64,000 nucleotides of DNA, taken from positions 66,478,850-66,542,849 of the forward strand of contig OY776132.1 of NCBI GenBank assembly GCA_963675135.1, read 5' to 3'. The translations under genes were made by a program, and so were the position numbers. Every line of letters begins with the position of its first letter. Within the stretch, counting starts at the first letter, position 1. The notes below the pieces were generated by a model, which saw only the letters and a program-made list of their open reading frames with translations, made no database searches and had not been told where the DNA came from. The DNA comes from Galeopsis tetrahit. Lineage: Eukaryota; Streptophyta; Magnoliopsida; Lamiales; Lamiaceae. This document shows, in pieces, positions 47,587 through 58,906 of this stretch.

Positions 47587-48311
47587 CAGTGACGAAGCCA
47601 GGAATTTTCGGTAGGGGGGCCCGATTATCATTATTATAAAGATAAAAAAATGTATTTATTATACTTATCGAAATTTCTTATAATAAAATTGTAAATACAT
47701 TTCATTCCATTAAATCAAATCATCAAGTTTACTTTCATTGTATTTTGTAAGATGTTTTGATAGTCCGCCCTCAAAATGAAGCCGAGTAATATAAAAATTG
47801 TTAAAATATTAATATCCAATATAATAAAATATAGTAATACATTAATGTGTTCCAATATTCTATAGTTATACAATATAACAATTTTAAATATAAATGTACA
47901 AAAAATTTAAAACACTAAACTATTTTTATTTTATTTTTAAATTCAATACTAAAATATTGTTCAATTTTAAAGACATTCTTGTGAATCTTAGCAAAAATTT
48001 AGACAATAATTTTAAATATACTATTAATCTATATTGTTGACTCTATTAGAAAAAAAAAAAAACGGAGTATTAAGAAACAAAATGTATGCAAACATTCATT
48101 TTTAGTCAATCTAAACTTATTATGTATGTAAAAAATGTAAATTATATTTTTATCATCACTTTAAAATTATCATTTATTTACTCAAATTGTCCATATACAA
48201 ATATATATCATTATTTTAAAAAGAAAAATTTATTATATATATATATATAATAAAATAAAAAATGGTGGGGGGCCACTGGGCCCCCCTGGGCCCAGTGTGG
48301 CTCCGTCTATG
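47587..48311. mobile_element. hAT-type non-autonomous element
   Basis: CAGTGACGAAGCCAGG at the left and CATAGACGGAGCCACAC as complement of the right end, with a perfect 8-bp target duplication TTTGTGTT at 47579-47586 and 48312-48319. The 725-bp body is AT-rich with runs of G/C near both ends (gggggg-cccg, gggggccactgggccc). No transposase. Confidence 0.9.
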
Positions 48312-48377
48312 TTTGTGTTGCATGTAAATCCATGCTAAATTCCCCAACAATCTCGAACAATCTTTCTCAACCATGAT

Positions 48378-48875
48378 CTAAACCTTCTTCCCTTGAGATC
48401 TTGCGAACTTGGTTCTTTTTTCATAAATTGTTATTTCTTCTACTTGATTCAGTTTACATTGAAGCATTTCATTCTCTTCATCTATCCTTCCAGATTGCCT
48501 ATTGCAGTCAATTCTGTCTCCATTATCAACCACAATATCAACAAACTTATTGAAAATTGGTGGTACATCATAACCACAATTTTCATCAAAATATTCATCG
48601 AAAATTGGTGGTACATCATAACCACAATCTGTTCTAATTTTTCTTCCCTCGTCCTCCCTGGGCGTCGGGTTCACCCCTTCATCAGAGCTTGTACCGAAGG
48701 TGCGATCTTCAAATGACGAATTTGACTTGATTCTTGATCCGGTTCTTGATGATTTCTTGTGTAACAATTTCGACATCATTCGTTTCATCTTGGCATCGAT
48801 ACTTTTGAATCTTGTTTCAATTTGATGAAATGTTGTCTCTAGTAACTCAATACGTTCCCGGTGAGTTCCTACCAT
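48378..48875 (-). pseudogene. Ty3/gypsy gag-like ORF fragment
   Basis: 165 codons starting MVGTHRERIELLETTFHQIE, a gag-like N-terminal coiled segment, followed by a basic region. Two copies of CGYDVPPIFxxYFDE/KFVD come next, the same double motif as in the TRIM interior. It lies directly downstream (minus strand) of a gypsy primer-binding site. No protease or RT follows; the hAT element at 47587-48311 sits just beyond, and what follows it is not recognisable. This looks like a deleted, non-autonomous gypsy relative. Confidence 0.65.
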
Positions 48876-48897
48876 GACGATCGTGATTCTCGAATAC

Positions 48898-48916
48898 TCT
48901 CAATGAAAGCACCAAT
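48898..48916 (-). promoter_or_regulatory. Primer-binding site of the minus-strand gypsy element
   Basis: The minus strand reads attggtgctttcattgaga, a primer-binding-site form seen in plant Ty3/gypsy elements, directly next to the LTR end. Confidence 0.65.
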
Positions 48917-49491
48917 TTAATGGGAGCCACGATATGAAATACCCCTGACTCGGGCTAGCAAGAAACGGGGCTGCAAACTATTTTGCAAAATTAATTATAT
49001 TATTTTCTTCTTTTTTCTTTCATACAGTACTTTCAAAATATATAGGAATTTAATTCCTCCACAAAATATGCATATATCCTAACAAAATAACTACTCAATA
49101 ATATCTTCTAATTAATAATATCTTCTAGAGAAAATTTATAAAAAAAGCCATTTAGACACCTAGCTTCTTAAATAAGGATAACTTTTATAATCTTTTTAAA
49201 AAAAGACAAAAACATATGTAAATAACCATTTATGCCCTTACATTTAAATTTGAAGAATAACTATTTAATTTATATAATAATGGAACAAGTCATACATTCC
49301 ATATATTTCGCCAGCATTCTGTTTAATATCACGCATATGGAAATAAGAATCTCACCTTCCTTATTTCGTTTGCAATCTGCACGATTCATACGAATTTTCA
49401 ATTAAAGCAATCCTAATTTCCCAAAAACTGCCTTAATTCAGAATTCCTCGTCCCTCAGAATCTGTTTATCGTGTTCTGCATTTTTTCTAGT

Positions 49492-49908
49492 TTATTGCAT
49501 CGCCTTCTTCACAACGAAATCGTCTATTGCCTCAACGAACCCTTCCTTTTGATAATTAATTGCACTCTCAGAATCCAAATCAATGTTTAGATTTCCTGCA
49601 CAGTCAGATTCTTCGATCGGCTGCTTGTTGCTTTTAGGGATTGGAATCGAGATTAGGGCTTCACGATTGGCAGGGTGATGCTTAGAGGCTTGTTCCTCTC
49701 TTTCAACGACGGCCATGGCTATAAGGTCTCGTCTCCTTTGCTCTTCCATAATTGTTTCCTCGATCTGTTCTTTCGACTGCACATGATCAAGAGACTTTCC
49801 ACGCGATCGTTTCTTTATATTCCTAGGGGATTCAAACTTCACCGATTTCTTCATTATGGATGACGGACGCGAAGCCGCCGGAGATACAGTAGAAACTTTT
49901 AATTCCAA
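49492..49908 (-). CDS. Unknown 138-aa ORF captured in Pack-MULE B
   Basis: An intact frame from ATG 49908 to the stop at 49492. It is hydrophilic: a Ser/Pro-rich start, a strongly basic stretch (KKSVKFESPRNIKKRSRGK), an acidic helical part rich in Glu/Gln/Arg (EQIEETIMEEQRRRDLIAMA), then Ser/Asp-rich sequence. No signal peptide, membrane span or known domain is visible. Being inside a Pack-MULE, it is probably an exon piece of a host gene, possibly nuclear given the basic stretch. It may be transcribed or may be a chance open frame; the parent gene is not recognisable. Confidence 0.4.
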   Translation of the reverse strand: MELKVSTVSPAASRPSSIMKKSVKFESPRNIKKRSRGKSLDHVQSKEQIEETIMEEQRRRDLIAMAVVEREEQASKHHPANREALISIPIPKSNKQPIEESDCAGNLNIDLDSESAINYQKEGFVEAIDDFVVKKAMQ

Positions 49909-50183
49909 GGGTCAGATGAAGAGTTTTGCCAAGGGTATGATTTTTAATTCCACACGTACACACATAATTTGCAAAGAATTTAGGATTTTTTGAGATGATT
50001 TTAATTTAGGTTCAATTTGCTCCGTTTTCGTGTAATTGTGATGATTTACGTGCGCGTTGCTGAAATGTAGTTCATGATTATTTGTTATTGGTTTGGTCAA
50101 GGGATAATGCAGATCTTATTTTGCATATGTATACGTATTTTTGCATAATCACATTCTAATATGAAGACACCGTACTATTTTTT

Positions 50184-50300
50184 CTGCATTATTCATTTTA
50201 TTATACAGTTTTAGATTTCATTGTTCTGCATTATTCATTTTATTATGCAGTTTTAGATTTCATTGTTCTGCATTATTCATTTTATTATGCAGATTTAGCT
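50184..50300. repeat. 42-bp tandem repeat, three copies, in Pack-MULE B
   Basis: Units beginning ctgcattattcattttatta start at 50184, 50226 and 50268 (the last partial). Confidence 0.9.
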
Positions 50301-50443
50301 TTTATATTACTTTTCCAACCATGGTCTAGGGAGCAAAATGTTCTTCTCACTTCGTCTTCTTCCGTACTTCACGGTTTCCTTTCTTCACAAATTGGAAAAC
50401 CCCAAAATAAGCTCTTCTGACCGGTGTTAATTAATTTTAGGAA

Positions 50444-50581
50444 GGTTTTAATTAATTGCGTAATTCTTGGAATTAATGAGCTGATAGAGTCAGCTTTAAA
50501 TTTCAAACATAAGGTTTTAATTAATTGCGTAATTATTGGAATTAATGAGCTGATAGAGTCAGCTTTAAATTTCAAACATTT
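50444..50581. repeat. 69-bp tandem duplication in Pack-MULE B
   Basis: ggttttaattaattgcgtaa starts at 50444 and again at 50513; both copies run through gagctgatagagtcagcttt. Pack-MULE A has a single diverged copy. Confidence 0.9.
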
Positions 50582-50814
50582 AAAGAATTTCTCCATATTA
50601 ATTCCGAATTTTATGTATTAAGGGCATGATGGTACATTTATGTGCCATTTTGTCCTTATTTTGAAACTATTTTGAATCATGTCTTTATTTAAAAAAACAC
50701 TAGGTGAAATGACCTTTTATGTGAAATCCCCTATCTTCTAATATCTTAACTATTCAGAATATATTCTAATTGGGCTTAACAATTTATTATGGGCCTCGAC
50801 TTCACTTTGACTGA

Positions 50815-51034
50815 TTTAGTCTATAAATTTTAAATCTACAATTCAAATTCACTTTATTTGTTTGAATTAAAAAGTAAATAGATTTATTTGAAATACTTAA
50901 CATATCTTTTTAGTTAAAATTGAGAGATTATAAATCCTCACTAAAACCATATTATTTGAAATCCATCTATTTCTAAATACATTCATTTTAAATGTCTACT
51001 CAAATCAAATCCCTCCATCCAAACACAACCTAAG
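50815..51034. mobile_element. MITE-like copy, family ending aaacacaacctaa
   Basis: Shares taaattttaaatc, tagttaaaattgagag, gaaatccatcta and tccaaacacaacctaag with the next copy at 51109-51353. The left end is decayed. Confidence 0.5.
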
Positions 51035-51108
51035 CTTGGATATACCCTAAAAAAAGAAGTTGGCAAATAACCCGATACCCCCACCCTACACCACCGCCTA
51101 CAAAATTA

Positions 51109-51353
51109 ATTTAGGCTCCATTTGGATGGATGAATTTGATCTATGAATTTTAAATCCACCGTCCAAATTCACTTCACTTGTTTGGATTATGAATGGATTT
51201 CAAATACTTAGATTTTTGCTCACACACTTTTTAGTTAAAATTGAGAGGATTTAAAAATCTCACTAAAATCATTTCATTTGAAATCCATCTACTTTTAAAT
51301 TTTTTCATTTGAAATATCTTATCAAATCAAATCCTCATCCAAACACAACCTAA
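51109..51353. mobile_element. MITE-like copy, same family
   Basis: Left ttaggctccatttggatgg pairs with the complement of the right end, cttaggttgtgtttggatga. Direct copy of the preceding element. Confidence 0.6.
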
Positions 51354-51381
51354 GTTATTTAGTAGTAGTGAAATTAATACT

Positions 51382-51632
51382 CCCTCCTATTCATTTTATA
51401 AGTCGTTTTGACTTTTCGTTTTCTTTACAAAATATAAGTCGTTTTGCACTTTTCAATGCAAATTAATTGTATTTATTCCAAATTTACCCTTAAAATAAAT
51501 AAACATTTATATACATGTATTTTTTTTAATAAAAATTACAAGCATTGATTAAGGGTAAAATGAGAAGTCAATTGTTTTCTTAATATGTGTGCATGAGCTT
51601 AGGATGACATATATTTTGAATAGGAGAGAGTA
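51382..51632. mobile_element. Stowaway-type MITE
   Basis: ctccctcctattcattttat at the left and ttgaataggagagagta at the right, flanked by TA-containing sequence. Confidence 0.7.
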
Positions 51633-53189
51633 TTTAATATGATTATCTTCTATATTGGTCTTCGAATTCAAATACAAATTAGTGCTCTAATTCATTTAAG
51701 AGAATTAAAATTATTAATATTTTTTTTAAATAGTGGACAAATGACTTGTAATCATAGTTTAATTATGATTATAATAATTATTAAGTAATGTTGCATTATT
51801 AATTGTGTAATGGAGTATTATATAAGTGTATTATATAATTATTTATTAGTTGTTGAATTATTAATAATTATAATGCAACTATGATCATTGTTGCAAAAAT
51901 CGGGCTAGATAGATGCCTAGCTAAGAGCTAGGCGTTCACCGATCGCAGCGATTTTTTGCTAGCCGTTGGGGGAAATCAGGGGAGTGGTTGGGCGGCACCT
52001 AGACGGTCGCGTTGCCGATTTTTTTCTCTACATTTCTGTACAAATTTAAAAAAGGTGATGGGTGAAACGATGATTTAATAAAAGAAAAATTGCAGATACG
52101 ACCTCGTTCGCTCGCGCCGCCCTACTGCCCGTCTGCCGCTGCTCATTGTGTGTAGACGGTAGATACATTAGTTGCCTCACTTTAGTTAGTCTCAACTACC
52201 AAGGATTCCTAAATCGTAATGGGTACGACTATTAACACCTCCATCTTTGTTATCCGCATTCCCCCTTCTATTTATTAATTTAATAACGATGTAAAAAATC
52301 TAAAATATCATTTAAGTAAAGTACCACTACTAAATACACCCCCTTTCGAATGTCATTTGAACTCTAACCCTAATTGCAGCCGCCACCATCACTTCCGGTC
52401 GTTAACTTCATCAAATCTGTGTCAAAATCTCGTAAAAATATAAGAAATTCAAAAGAAATCTAAGATTTTTTTCGACAAACCAGTATTAAACATACACACT
52501 TTTGTCGACAACAATGTTGGTCGAAGGTATACACTCTCGTCGACAACAATGTGTCAACGAAAGTATACATGCTTGACATTAATTTGTTGAAAATTAAAAA
52601 ATAAATTAAAAATGACATACCACCTACCTTCGCGTGCAACAACATGGGGGTGGTGGTGGGCGGGGGCGGGAAGGAGTGGGGAAATGAGAAAGGAAGAAGG
52701 GGAGATAGAATTAGGGTTTTGGAGATGGCGTGTGTTTAGTAAAGAATTTATATAGAGAAAATGGTAATTTAGACAATTTATGGAAAGTGTATCTAACATT
52801 CAATTAATTATGGAGAGTTCATCAATCGGGGAGTGTGATTAACAAAGGCTGAGGTGCAAATAGTCCTACCCAATCCTAATACGCTGCACTTTGAAGTTGG
52901 TGAACCCTAATGGGCCTAAGGTCCCTAAGTTCATAAGACTTAGGGTGCGGCTAAAGGCACACAATAATCACCCACCAAATCTTTTTTTTATCACAAGGGG
53001 TATGCGAAAGGTCATTTGTACCCTTCTTGTAATTTTTTTAAAATAATTGACGAATGAGTACACCCATCCATTCCATTTCACACCGGAATCATCCGGATTC
53101 CCACCATCACCACCAAAACAACCAGTGTAAGTTTGATAAAAAAAAAAAATCCTAAAAACCCAAAATTTCAACAACAAAAATAAAATCTT

Positions 53190-53495
53190 AATATGTTCAA
53201 AAATTTTACCCAAACAAAGTTGAGATGTTCGAAATTTTTTAATGAACAAACTCAATATGTTCGAAAAAAAATTCAAAACAACTTAAATTTGTCCGGAAAA
53301 AAAGATCGAACATCTTGTTCGAAAAATTTTCCAAAACAAACACAGATTGTTCGAAAAAAAATTCAAAACAAAGTCAATATGTTCGAAAATTTTACATGAA
53401 CAAGGTTAAGTTGTTCGAAAATTTCTACAAAACAAACATAAATTTTTCGAATTTGTTTCCTTGTTTTCAAAGAAATTCCCGAACAAACATCCAAA
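53190..53495. repeat. ttcgaaaa/caaaacaaa quasi-tandem repeat
   Basis: The motif tgttcgaaaa-ttt...aacaaa recurs about ten times every 25-35 bp. Short ORFs across it only mirror the repeat. Confidence 0.7.
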
Positions 53496-53549
53496 AACCC
53501 TAATTTTCAATTTTCAGAAACCTAATTTTTTATTTTTTCCAGAAACTAA

Positions 53550-53930
53550 ACTTACCTGAAGCGGCGGCGGCGGCGAGAGGCACGAACGGCTGTGGGGGGA
53601 GGGGGAGGAGAGGGTGCGGTCGTGAACGGCCGCGAAGGGGAGGGGGTGGCGTGCGCGGCAAGGGTACAAACGTAGGCGGTGGCGTGCGCGGCGCAACGAG
53701 GCAACACGGCTGCCTTTTTGTTACAGAGGGCGAACGGGCGGCGAAAGGGGTGGTGCGAACGGGCGGGCGGCGGCGGAGGGGGTGCTCAAGCCGACGCGAA
53801 CGGGCGGCGGCACTGTGCGAGGGGCCGCGTGGAAGGAGACGGTGGCGTAGGCGTGGGCGGCGCCGTCGTCTTCAAGAAGGTGGAGGAAATGGGTCGTCAT
53901 CAAGAAGGTGGGTGTACTATTTTGATTTTG
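53550..53930. other. GC-rich captured segment inside the MULE
   Basis: Composed of ggcggcg, gaacgggcggcg and similar units. ORFs run on both strands in several frames (Arg/Gly-rich or Pro/Ala-rich), as expected for any GC-rich low-complexity DNA. No domain recognised and no frame clearly favoured. Confidence 0.6.
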
Positions 53931-54214
53931 AGAATAAGTGAAGGATTTAGGGTTTTAATAGGACGAAGGGTATTTTTGTATTTTTACCGTGGGTGTCCTC
54001 ATCTCATTGTGTGTGTCCTCATCGCGTGGGTGTCCTAATAGAATCTGTGTGTGCATTTAGCCGCGCCATAAGACTTAACATAATTTGTGAAACATTGGTC
54101 CACATGTCTATACATTTTTTAAAAAAAACTTAGAATTCTTAGGCATTGCCCAGGGCCTGAGGCACTAGATCGTTCGACTATCGATTTTTTACTTTTACAA
54201 TTTTAACTATGACT

Positions 54215-55320
54215 AATGATGATGTAGTTAATTAATATTGAATTTAATAAAAGTTGGTGAAGTGAGACTCAAATTAACACTTTTAATATTTAAAAAAAAT
54301 GTATGAAGTGAGACTGATCACAAATTAGCACAAATTATATTTTATATCACCGTGAGAAGTTCTTATGCAAGACATCCATACAATCTTTTTTATCCACTTT
54401 TGTAAAGGTACTTATTTATGTCTCAAACTTAGAAGGGTTTTTCTTAGTGTAGTCAAATTGTACAAAGTGACTATGTAGTTAGCACGTCGAATCGCACCAC
54501 GTGGCGTTGTATGCATCGTATGAACTTGCTACTTGTCATACAAGTTTATTTTAATATAATTGTTTTTTAAAGTGTATTTTGTTATTTACTATATTACCCT
54601 TCTTTAATATGAATTGATTTTTTAAAATTAATTTTAATTAATTGAAAATAACAAAATTATTATTATACTCTTTTAATACAAACTAGTATTTCACCCGTGC
54701 GATGCACAATCTAATTATAGTTTAGGAATTACTCCCTAGTCCCTCCTTTCAATTTTATTATACCACTTTCTTTGGACACAAATTTTAATGAATATTAATT
54801 AGTTTATGTATAAAGTAGATAAGTTGGTATAAAGTACATAAGTTGGTATAAAGTACATAAGTTGGAGGTATGTGAGATGTTGTGGGTCCATTTATAAATA
54901 AAATAATTGTTTATGAATAAAGTCAATGACAATTTGAATAAATAAGTAATGGTTGAAGGGTGAAAATAAAGTGGTGTAAATTTTCAAATAAGGAATGATA
55001 ATAATAAAATTAGACAAAAAAAAAGTGAGAATTATAAAATTGAAAAACCTTTATTGTAAAAAATAATTTTAAATTTAATAATATATTTCATATTAAAAAA
55101 ATATTAATAAGTGTATAATTTAATATGACTAAAATTGACAATAAAAGGTATGTTGTATAAAAGAGAAAGAAAAAGAGAGCAAACCAAAAGGTATGTCAAG
55201 CAAAGGAAAGATAAACTTCCCTATACAACAAAGTAAAGTCTAAAGTAAATAAAAATACAACCAAATCAAACTAGTATGATTCAATCCGCTGTAAACAAAA
55301 TACTTATTTTGAAAAATATT
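54215..55320. other. AT-rich spacer with a decayed Stowaway-like stretch
   Basis: 54727-55010 contains actccctagtccctcc at the left and internal phrases (gttgtgggtccatttataaa, caatgacaatttgaataa) that complement the Stowaway copy at 19895-20142. The right end has eroded. Confidence 0.5.
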
Positions 55321-55329
55321 TAACTTATA

Positions 55330-55870
55330 TAATCTGGTGTTGCATTTTTCAGTTATACTCACCTGCACCTTTTAATAAAAAATGTGTTGTACTTTTCAAT
55401 TATAGACACTTACACTTTTTAGTTATAGTGACTTACATTTTTTAGTAATATTTTGTTACACTTTTTAATTATATGGACTTACATTTTTTTAGTAATATTG
55501 TGTTACACTTTTCATTTATATTGACTTACATTTTTTAGTAATATTGTGTTGCACTTTTCAATTATACTGACTTGTATTTTTTTATAATATTGTGTTGCAC
55601 TTTTTAGTAATATTGTGTTGCACTTTTCAGTTATAATGACTTGCATTTTTTATAATATTGTGTTGCACTCTTAAGTTATATTGACTTACATTTTTTAAGT
55701 TATGTTGACTTACACTTTTCAGTTATATTGTCTTGCATGTTTCAGAAATATTGTGTGACTTATAAAAAGTTATACTGACTTATACTTTTAGTAAATATTA
55801 TGTTGCACTTTTCTTTTATATCAATTTACATTTTTTTTTAGTAATAGTGTGTTGAACTTTTTATTGAATA
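55330..55870. repeat. Imperfect minisatellite, about 35-bp periods
   Basis: More than ten degenerate copies of gtgttgcacttttcagttat...gacttacattttttagtaatatt. The same phrases form the arms of the hairpin MITEs at 20.4 and 21.4 kb. Confidence 0.8.
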
Positions 55871-57084
55871 ATTTTATTTTTTTTACTTAGAAGTTTAAAA
55901 TGAAGAATGTGTATATTTTTAAATATGAATTAAATGGTTCAACCATTATTCTTTCCCCCATTTTATTATAATATGCCTATAAAAAAGAAACTCAATATTT
56001 TAGTAAGTATATTAGTAATCTAAATGGTGGGTGTAACAATTTTTAAGTGTATTAGGATAAATCTTGTAACGTAGCTATCTCCTAATTCTATTTGCACTAC
56101 CTCTACCTGTCTCCGATACAACTATCTCCACCCGCTCATCATTTTTTTTTATATATATAAATAAATAAATTAACTTGCTTTATTGCATTCTACCTTCACT
56201 TTTGAAATGAAACACAAACGCCATTCTACTTTCACTTTTGAAATTAAACACAAACGCGTAGTCTATTTAACTTTATATAGATATGCAGGAAACATCATTC
56301 ATATTTAGTCAATATAAAAGTGCATTTGTTTAGAACTATATTTTTTTTTTATGCATAGGTCAGTTGTACAAATAATTAAAGAAAAATAAGTTCACGATCA
56401 ACCGTGAATGTCTTCATTCTAATGTTCAAAGACTAAGACTCAATCAACCGTGAATATCTTCATTCTAATGTTCAAAGACTAAGACTCAATCATGATTAGA
56501 CTGGATAATGATGGGACATATAAACTTATTTCATCAAAATAGTTATTTATTTGAATTCATTTTCCAATGTATAATTATTCTAACATAATCATCTTACTCA
56601 CATTTTTTGTGAAGATTAATTGTAAAGAATTCTCTAAAATTATCAATTCATATTAAAAATATTTCAGAAACTTATTTTCCTTATTTCTTTTATATTCTAG
56701 ATATTTTTCCATTAAAATCATGATTGCATATTTCTTAAAACGTTAGCCAAACAATCACCATTATACAGATTTATATTAACTTATAAGATGTAAAATGTAT
56801 TTTGTAAAGATAAAATTTAAAAAATTTATTTTAGAATCATTCAAACTTATAACCCTGCGGAAGTATTTTTAATTACACATTGTATGGAAATAAATTTTAT
56901 AAATATGAACAACAAAATTCATGTATAAAGATGAGTACTAATCTTCAAAGCATGAAAAGAACACGATAATTCTAACACTTAATTTTTTAGGTTGATATTT
57001 ATCATTTACTAAAAAATAAAATCACTATTTTCGAATAAATACTTGTTTAAATAATTTTTTTAATTGATTATTTTAATAGGAGTA

Positions 57085-57979
57085 GGTCTCTTGTAGACTC
57101 AATTCCTTATAAGGAATTGAGTAAATTTTAAAAAATTGATAGGATTGATAATAAAATAAAATACGCGAAAAACATATATGATAATTTACGTAGCTTAAAC
57201 AGTTGAGAATAGTCTTTTTTATTTTTTAGCATGTTATTTTGCAATATTTGCAATAATAATTTCAGTTATAATGACATACACTTGTTAGTGATATTATGTT
57301 ACACATATTTTGTTGCACTTTTCAGTTGCAGTGACTTACTATTTTCAACAATATTTTTTAGTTATATTGACTTACACTTTTTAGTAATGTTATGCTACAC
57401 ATTTTAGTCATATTTTGTTGCACTTTTCAGTTGTAGTGACTTACAATTTTCAACAATATGTTTAGTTATAGTGACTTACACTTTTTAGTAATGTTATGTT
57501 ACACTTTTTACTCGTATTGTGTTACACTTTTCAGTTATAATAACTTACACTTTTCATTAAAATATTGTGTTGCACTTTTCAATTATATTGACATGCACTT
57601 TTTAATAATATTGTGTTGCACTTTCTAGTTATATTAACTTGCATTTTCTAGTTATACAATTTCTAGTTATAATGACTTATACTTTTCATTAAAAGTTGTG
57701 TTGCACTTTTCAATTATAGTGACTTACACTTTTTAATAAAAAAATGTGTTACACTTTTTAGTAATATTGTGTTACACTTTTTAGTGATATTAACTTACAC
57801 TTTTCAACACACCCAATTTCGAAAAAAAATTATCAATAAAAAAAATAATAATAATAAAAAAAAATTAACCAAGTCAAAAAATTTATTCATAATAATCTTG
57901 AATATTTAGGGTTCACAATATTCTTGAATATTTAAGATTTAAGTCAATTCTTTATAAGGAATTGATTCTATATAAGACC
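57085..57979. mobile_element. Non-autonomous TIR element carrying the same minisatellite
   Basis: Ends GGTCTCTTGTAGACTCAATT and (complement of right) GGTCTTATATAGAATCAATT; both arms contain aattccttataaggaattga, itself a palindrome. The interior 57240-57810 is the ttgcacttttcagt/gacttacactttt array. No clear target duplication, so the superfamily is open. Confidence 0.6.
57240..57810. repeat. Imperfect minisatellite array 2
   Basis: About 14 degenerate units of ttgtgttgcacttttcagtt and acttacactttttagtaat, like the array at 55330-55870. Confidence 0.8.
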
Positions 57980-58166
57980 AATTCTTTTAATAGATTTTAC
58001 AATTAAATTTAAAAAATAGATGTCTCTAATTTTTCCTGTTGAGTAATACAACACATGCAGCAAAAAAAAAAAAAAAAAAAGAAAGCTATAAAAAGGGAAT
58101 GTCACAACCAAACAAATCGAAAATTTTTTAACACATCATTTGACTATGTATTTGTTTATATATTAA

Positions 58167-58903
58167 GGGGGGTGTATTGGTTGTGGATTCTGTAGGATTT
58201 TTTTGGACTTTCAAAGTCTGGGGGTATTCAATTCGAATTTTAAAAAGTCTTTAAAATTTTTGAGGTATTCAATACGAATTTTAAAAAGTCTTTAAAAATC
58301 TTTAGGTATTCAACATTCTATGGATTTTAATACTCTATGAATTTTGTTGGATTCTCCTCCAAAAATATAAATAAATTGCACTATCCAAAATCTCTTCTAA
58401 AAACAAGAGATTTCAACGGATTCTCTCAGATAATTCTGATGACTAAAGATCGGAAGTAGGAATGACAATATTGACCCGACCCGCGGGTACCCACCTCACC
58501 CACGAGCTTATGAGTCGGGTTTGGGTCTTATGCCCGATCCGCGGGTATCCGCCCCGCCCCGAATTAATATATAAACTTTATATATATATATTTTATTGGT
58601 AAAATACTTTATATATATATATATAATAAATTTTATATATATATATTTTTATTGATAAAATATTTTATATAATATATATAATATTAATTTTTAAAAAAAT
58701 TAAAAAAATTAACTCTTTTAACTTTTTCCATCAATATCGGAGTTTATGAAAATTTATGTAAATCAATAAAAAAAATATTCAACAATCCTGTCAAGTCTAT
58801 GAAAATTCATATAAATCAATAAAAAAAGTCAGTCAAACTCTGCATGGACTCTATGGATAAAGTCCAAAAAAATCCAATAGAATCTAAATTGAATACACCC
58901 TCC
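58167..58903. mobile_element. Harbinger-type MITE
   Basis: GGGGGGTGTATTGGTTGTGG and (complement of right) GGAGGGTGTATTCAATTTAG ends, TAA at 58164-58166 and 58904-58906. A patch at 58457-58560 (taggaatgacaat...gacccgcgggtaccc) resembles one end of a hAT element and may be a nested, truncated insertion. Confidence 0.8.
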
Positions 58904-58906
58904 TAA

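Larger units (their letters stand above)
49128..50731. mobile_element. Pack-MULE B, same family as Pack-MULE A, different cargo
   Basis: Ends GAGAAAATTTATAAAAAAAG and (complement of right) GGGGATTTCACATAAAAGG match those of Pack-MULE A over about 120 bp. A perfect 9-bp target duplication TATCTTCTA lies at 49119-49127 and 50732-50740. The subterminal right region (taattaattgcgtaattcttgg) also matches Pack-MULE A at about 1900. The captured middle differs entirely: a minus-strand 138-codon ORF. No transposase. Confidence 0.92.
48917..50781 (-). repeat. Gypsy LTR interrupted by Pack-MULE B
   Basis: On the minus strand the LTR starts TGTTAAGCCCAATTAG at 50781 and ends ...GGCTCCCATTAA near 48917. 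Removing the Pack-MULE (1604 bp) and one 9-bp duplication leaves about 252 bp, a size close to the chromovirus LTR at 60683. The sequence reads continuously across the insertion point. Confidence 0.75.
52943..54067. mobile_element. GC-rich MULE (Pack-MULE-like), family distinct from A/B
   Basis: Inverted ends GGGTGCGGCTAAAGGCACAC and (complement of right) GGCGCGGCTAAATGCACAC. A perfect 10-bp target duplication ATAAGACTTA lies at 52933-52942 and 54068-54077, within the MULE range. The left half has a tgttcgaaaa/aacaaac quasi-repeat (53190-53490). The right half (53550-53930) is strikingly GC-rich compared with the window and looks captured. No transposase. Confidence 0.85.
51885..54204. mobile_element. 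hAT-like element hosting a GC-rich MULE
   Basis: A perfect 8-bp direct repeat AACTATGA lies at 51877-51884 and 54205-54212. Ends tcattgttgcaaaaatcg and (complement of right) aaaattgtaaaagtaaaaaatcg match weakly. Excluding the nested MULE and its duplication, it is about 1.2 kb. Without a transposase and with weak TIRs, the assignment rests mainly on the 8-bp duplication. Confidence 0.5.

Noticed and set aside
53651..54038. Arg/Gly-rich ORFs (96 and 119 codons) in the GC-rich MULE
   Set aside because: Several frames on both strands are open at once, as GC-rich low-complexity DNA produces; no motif supports any of them.
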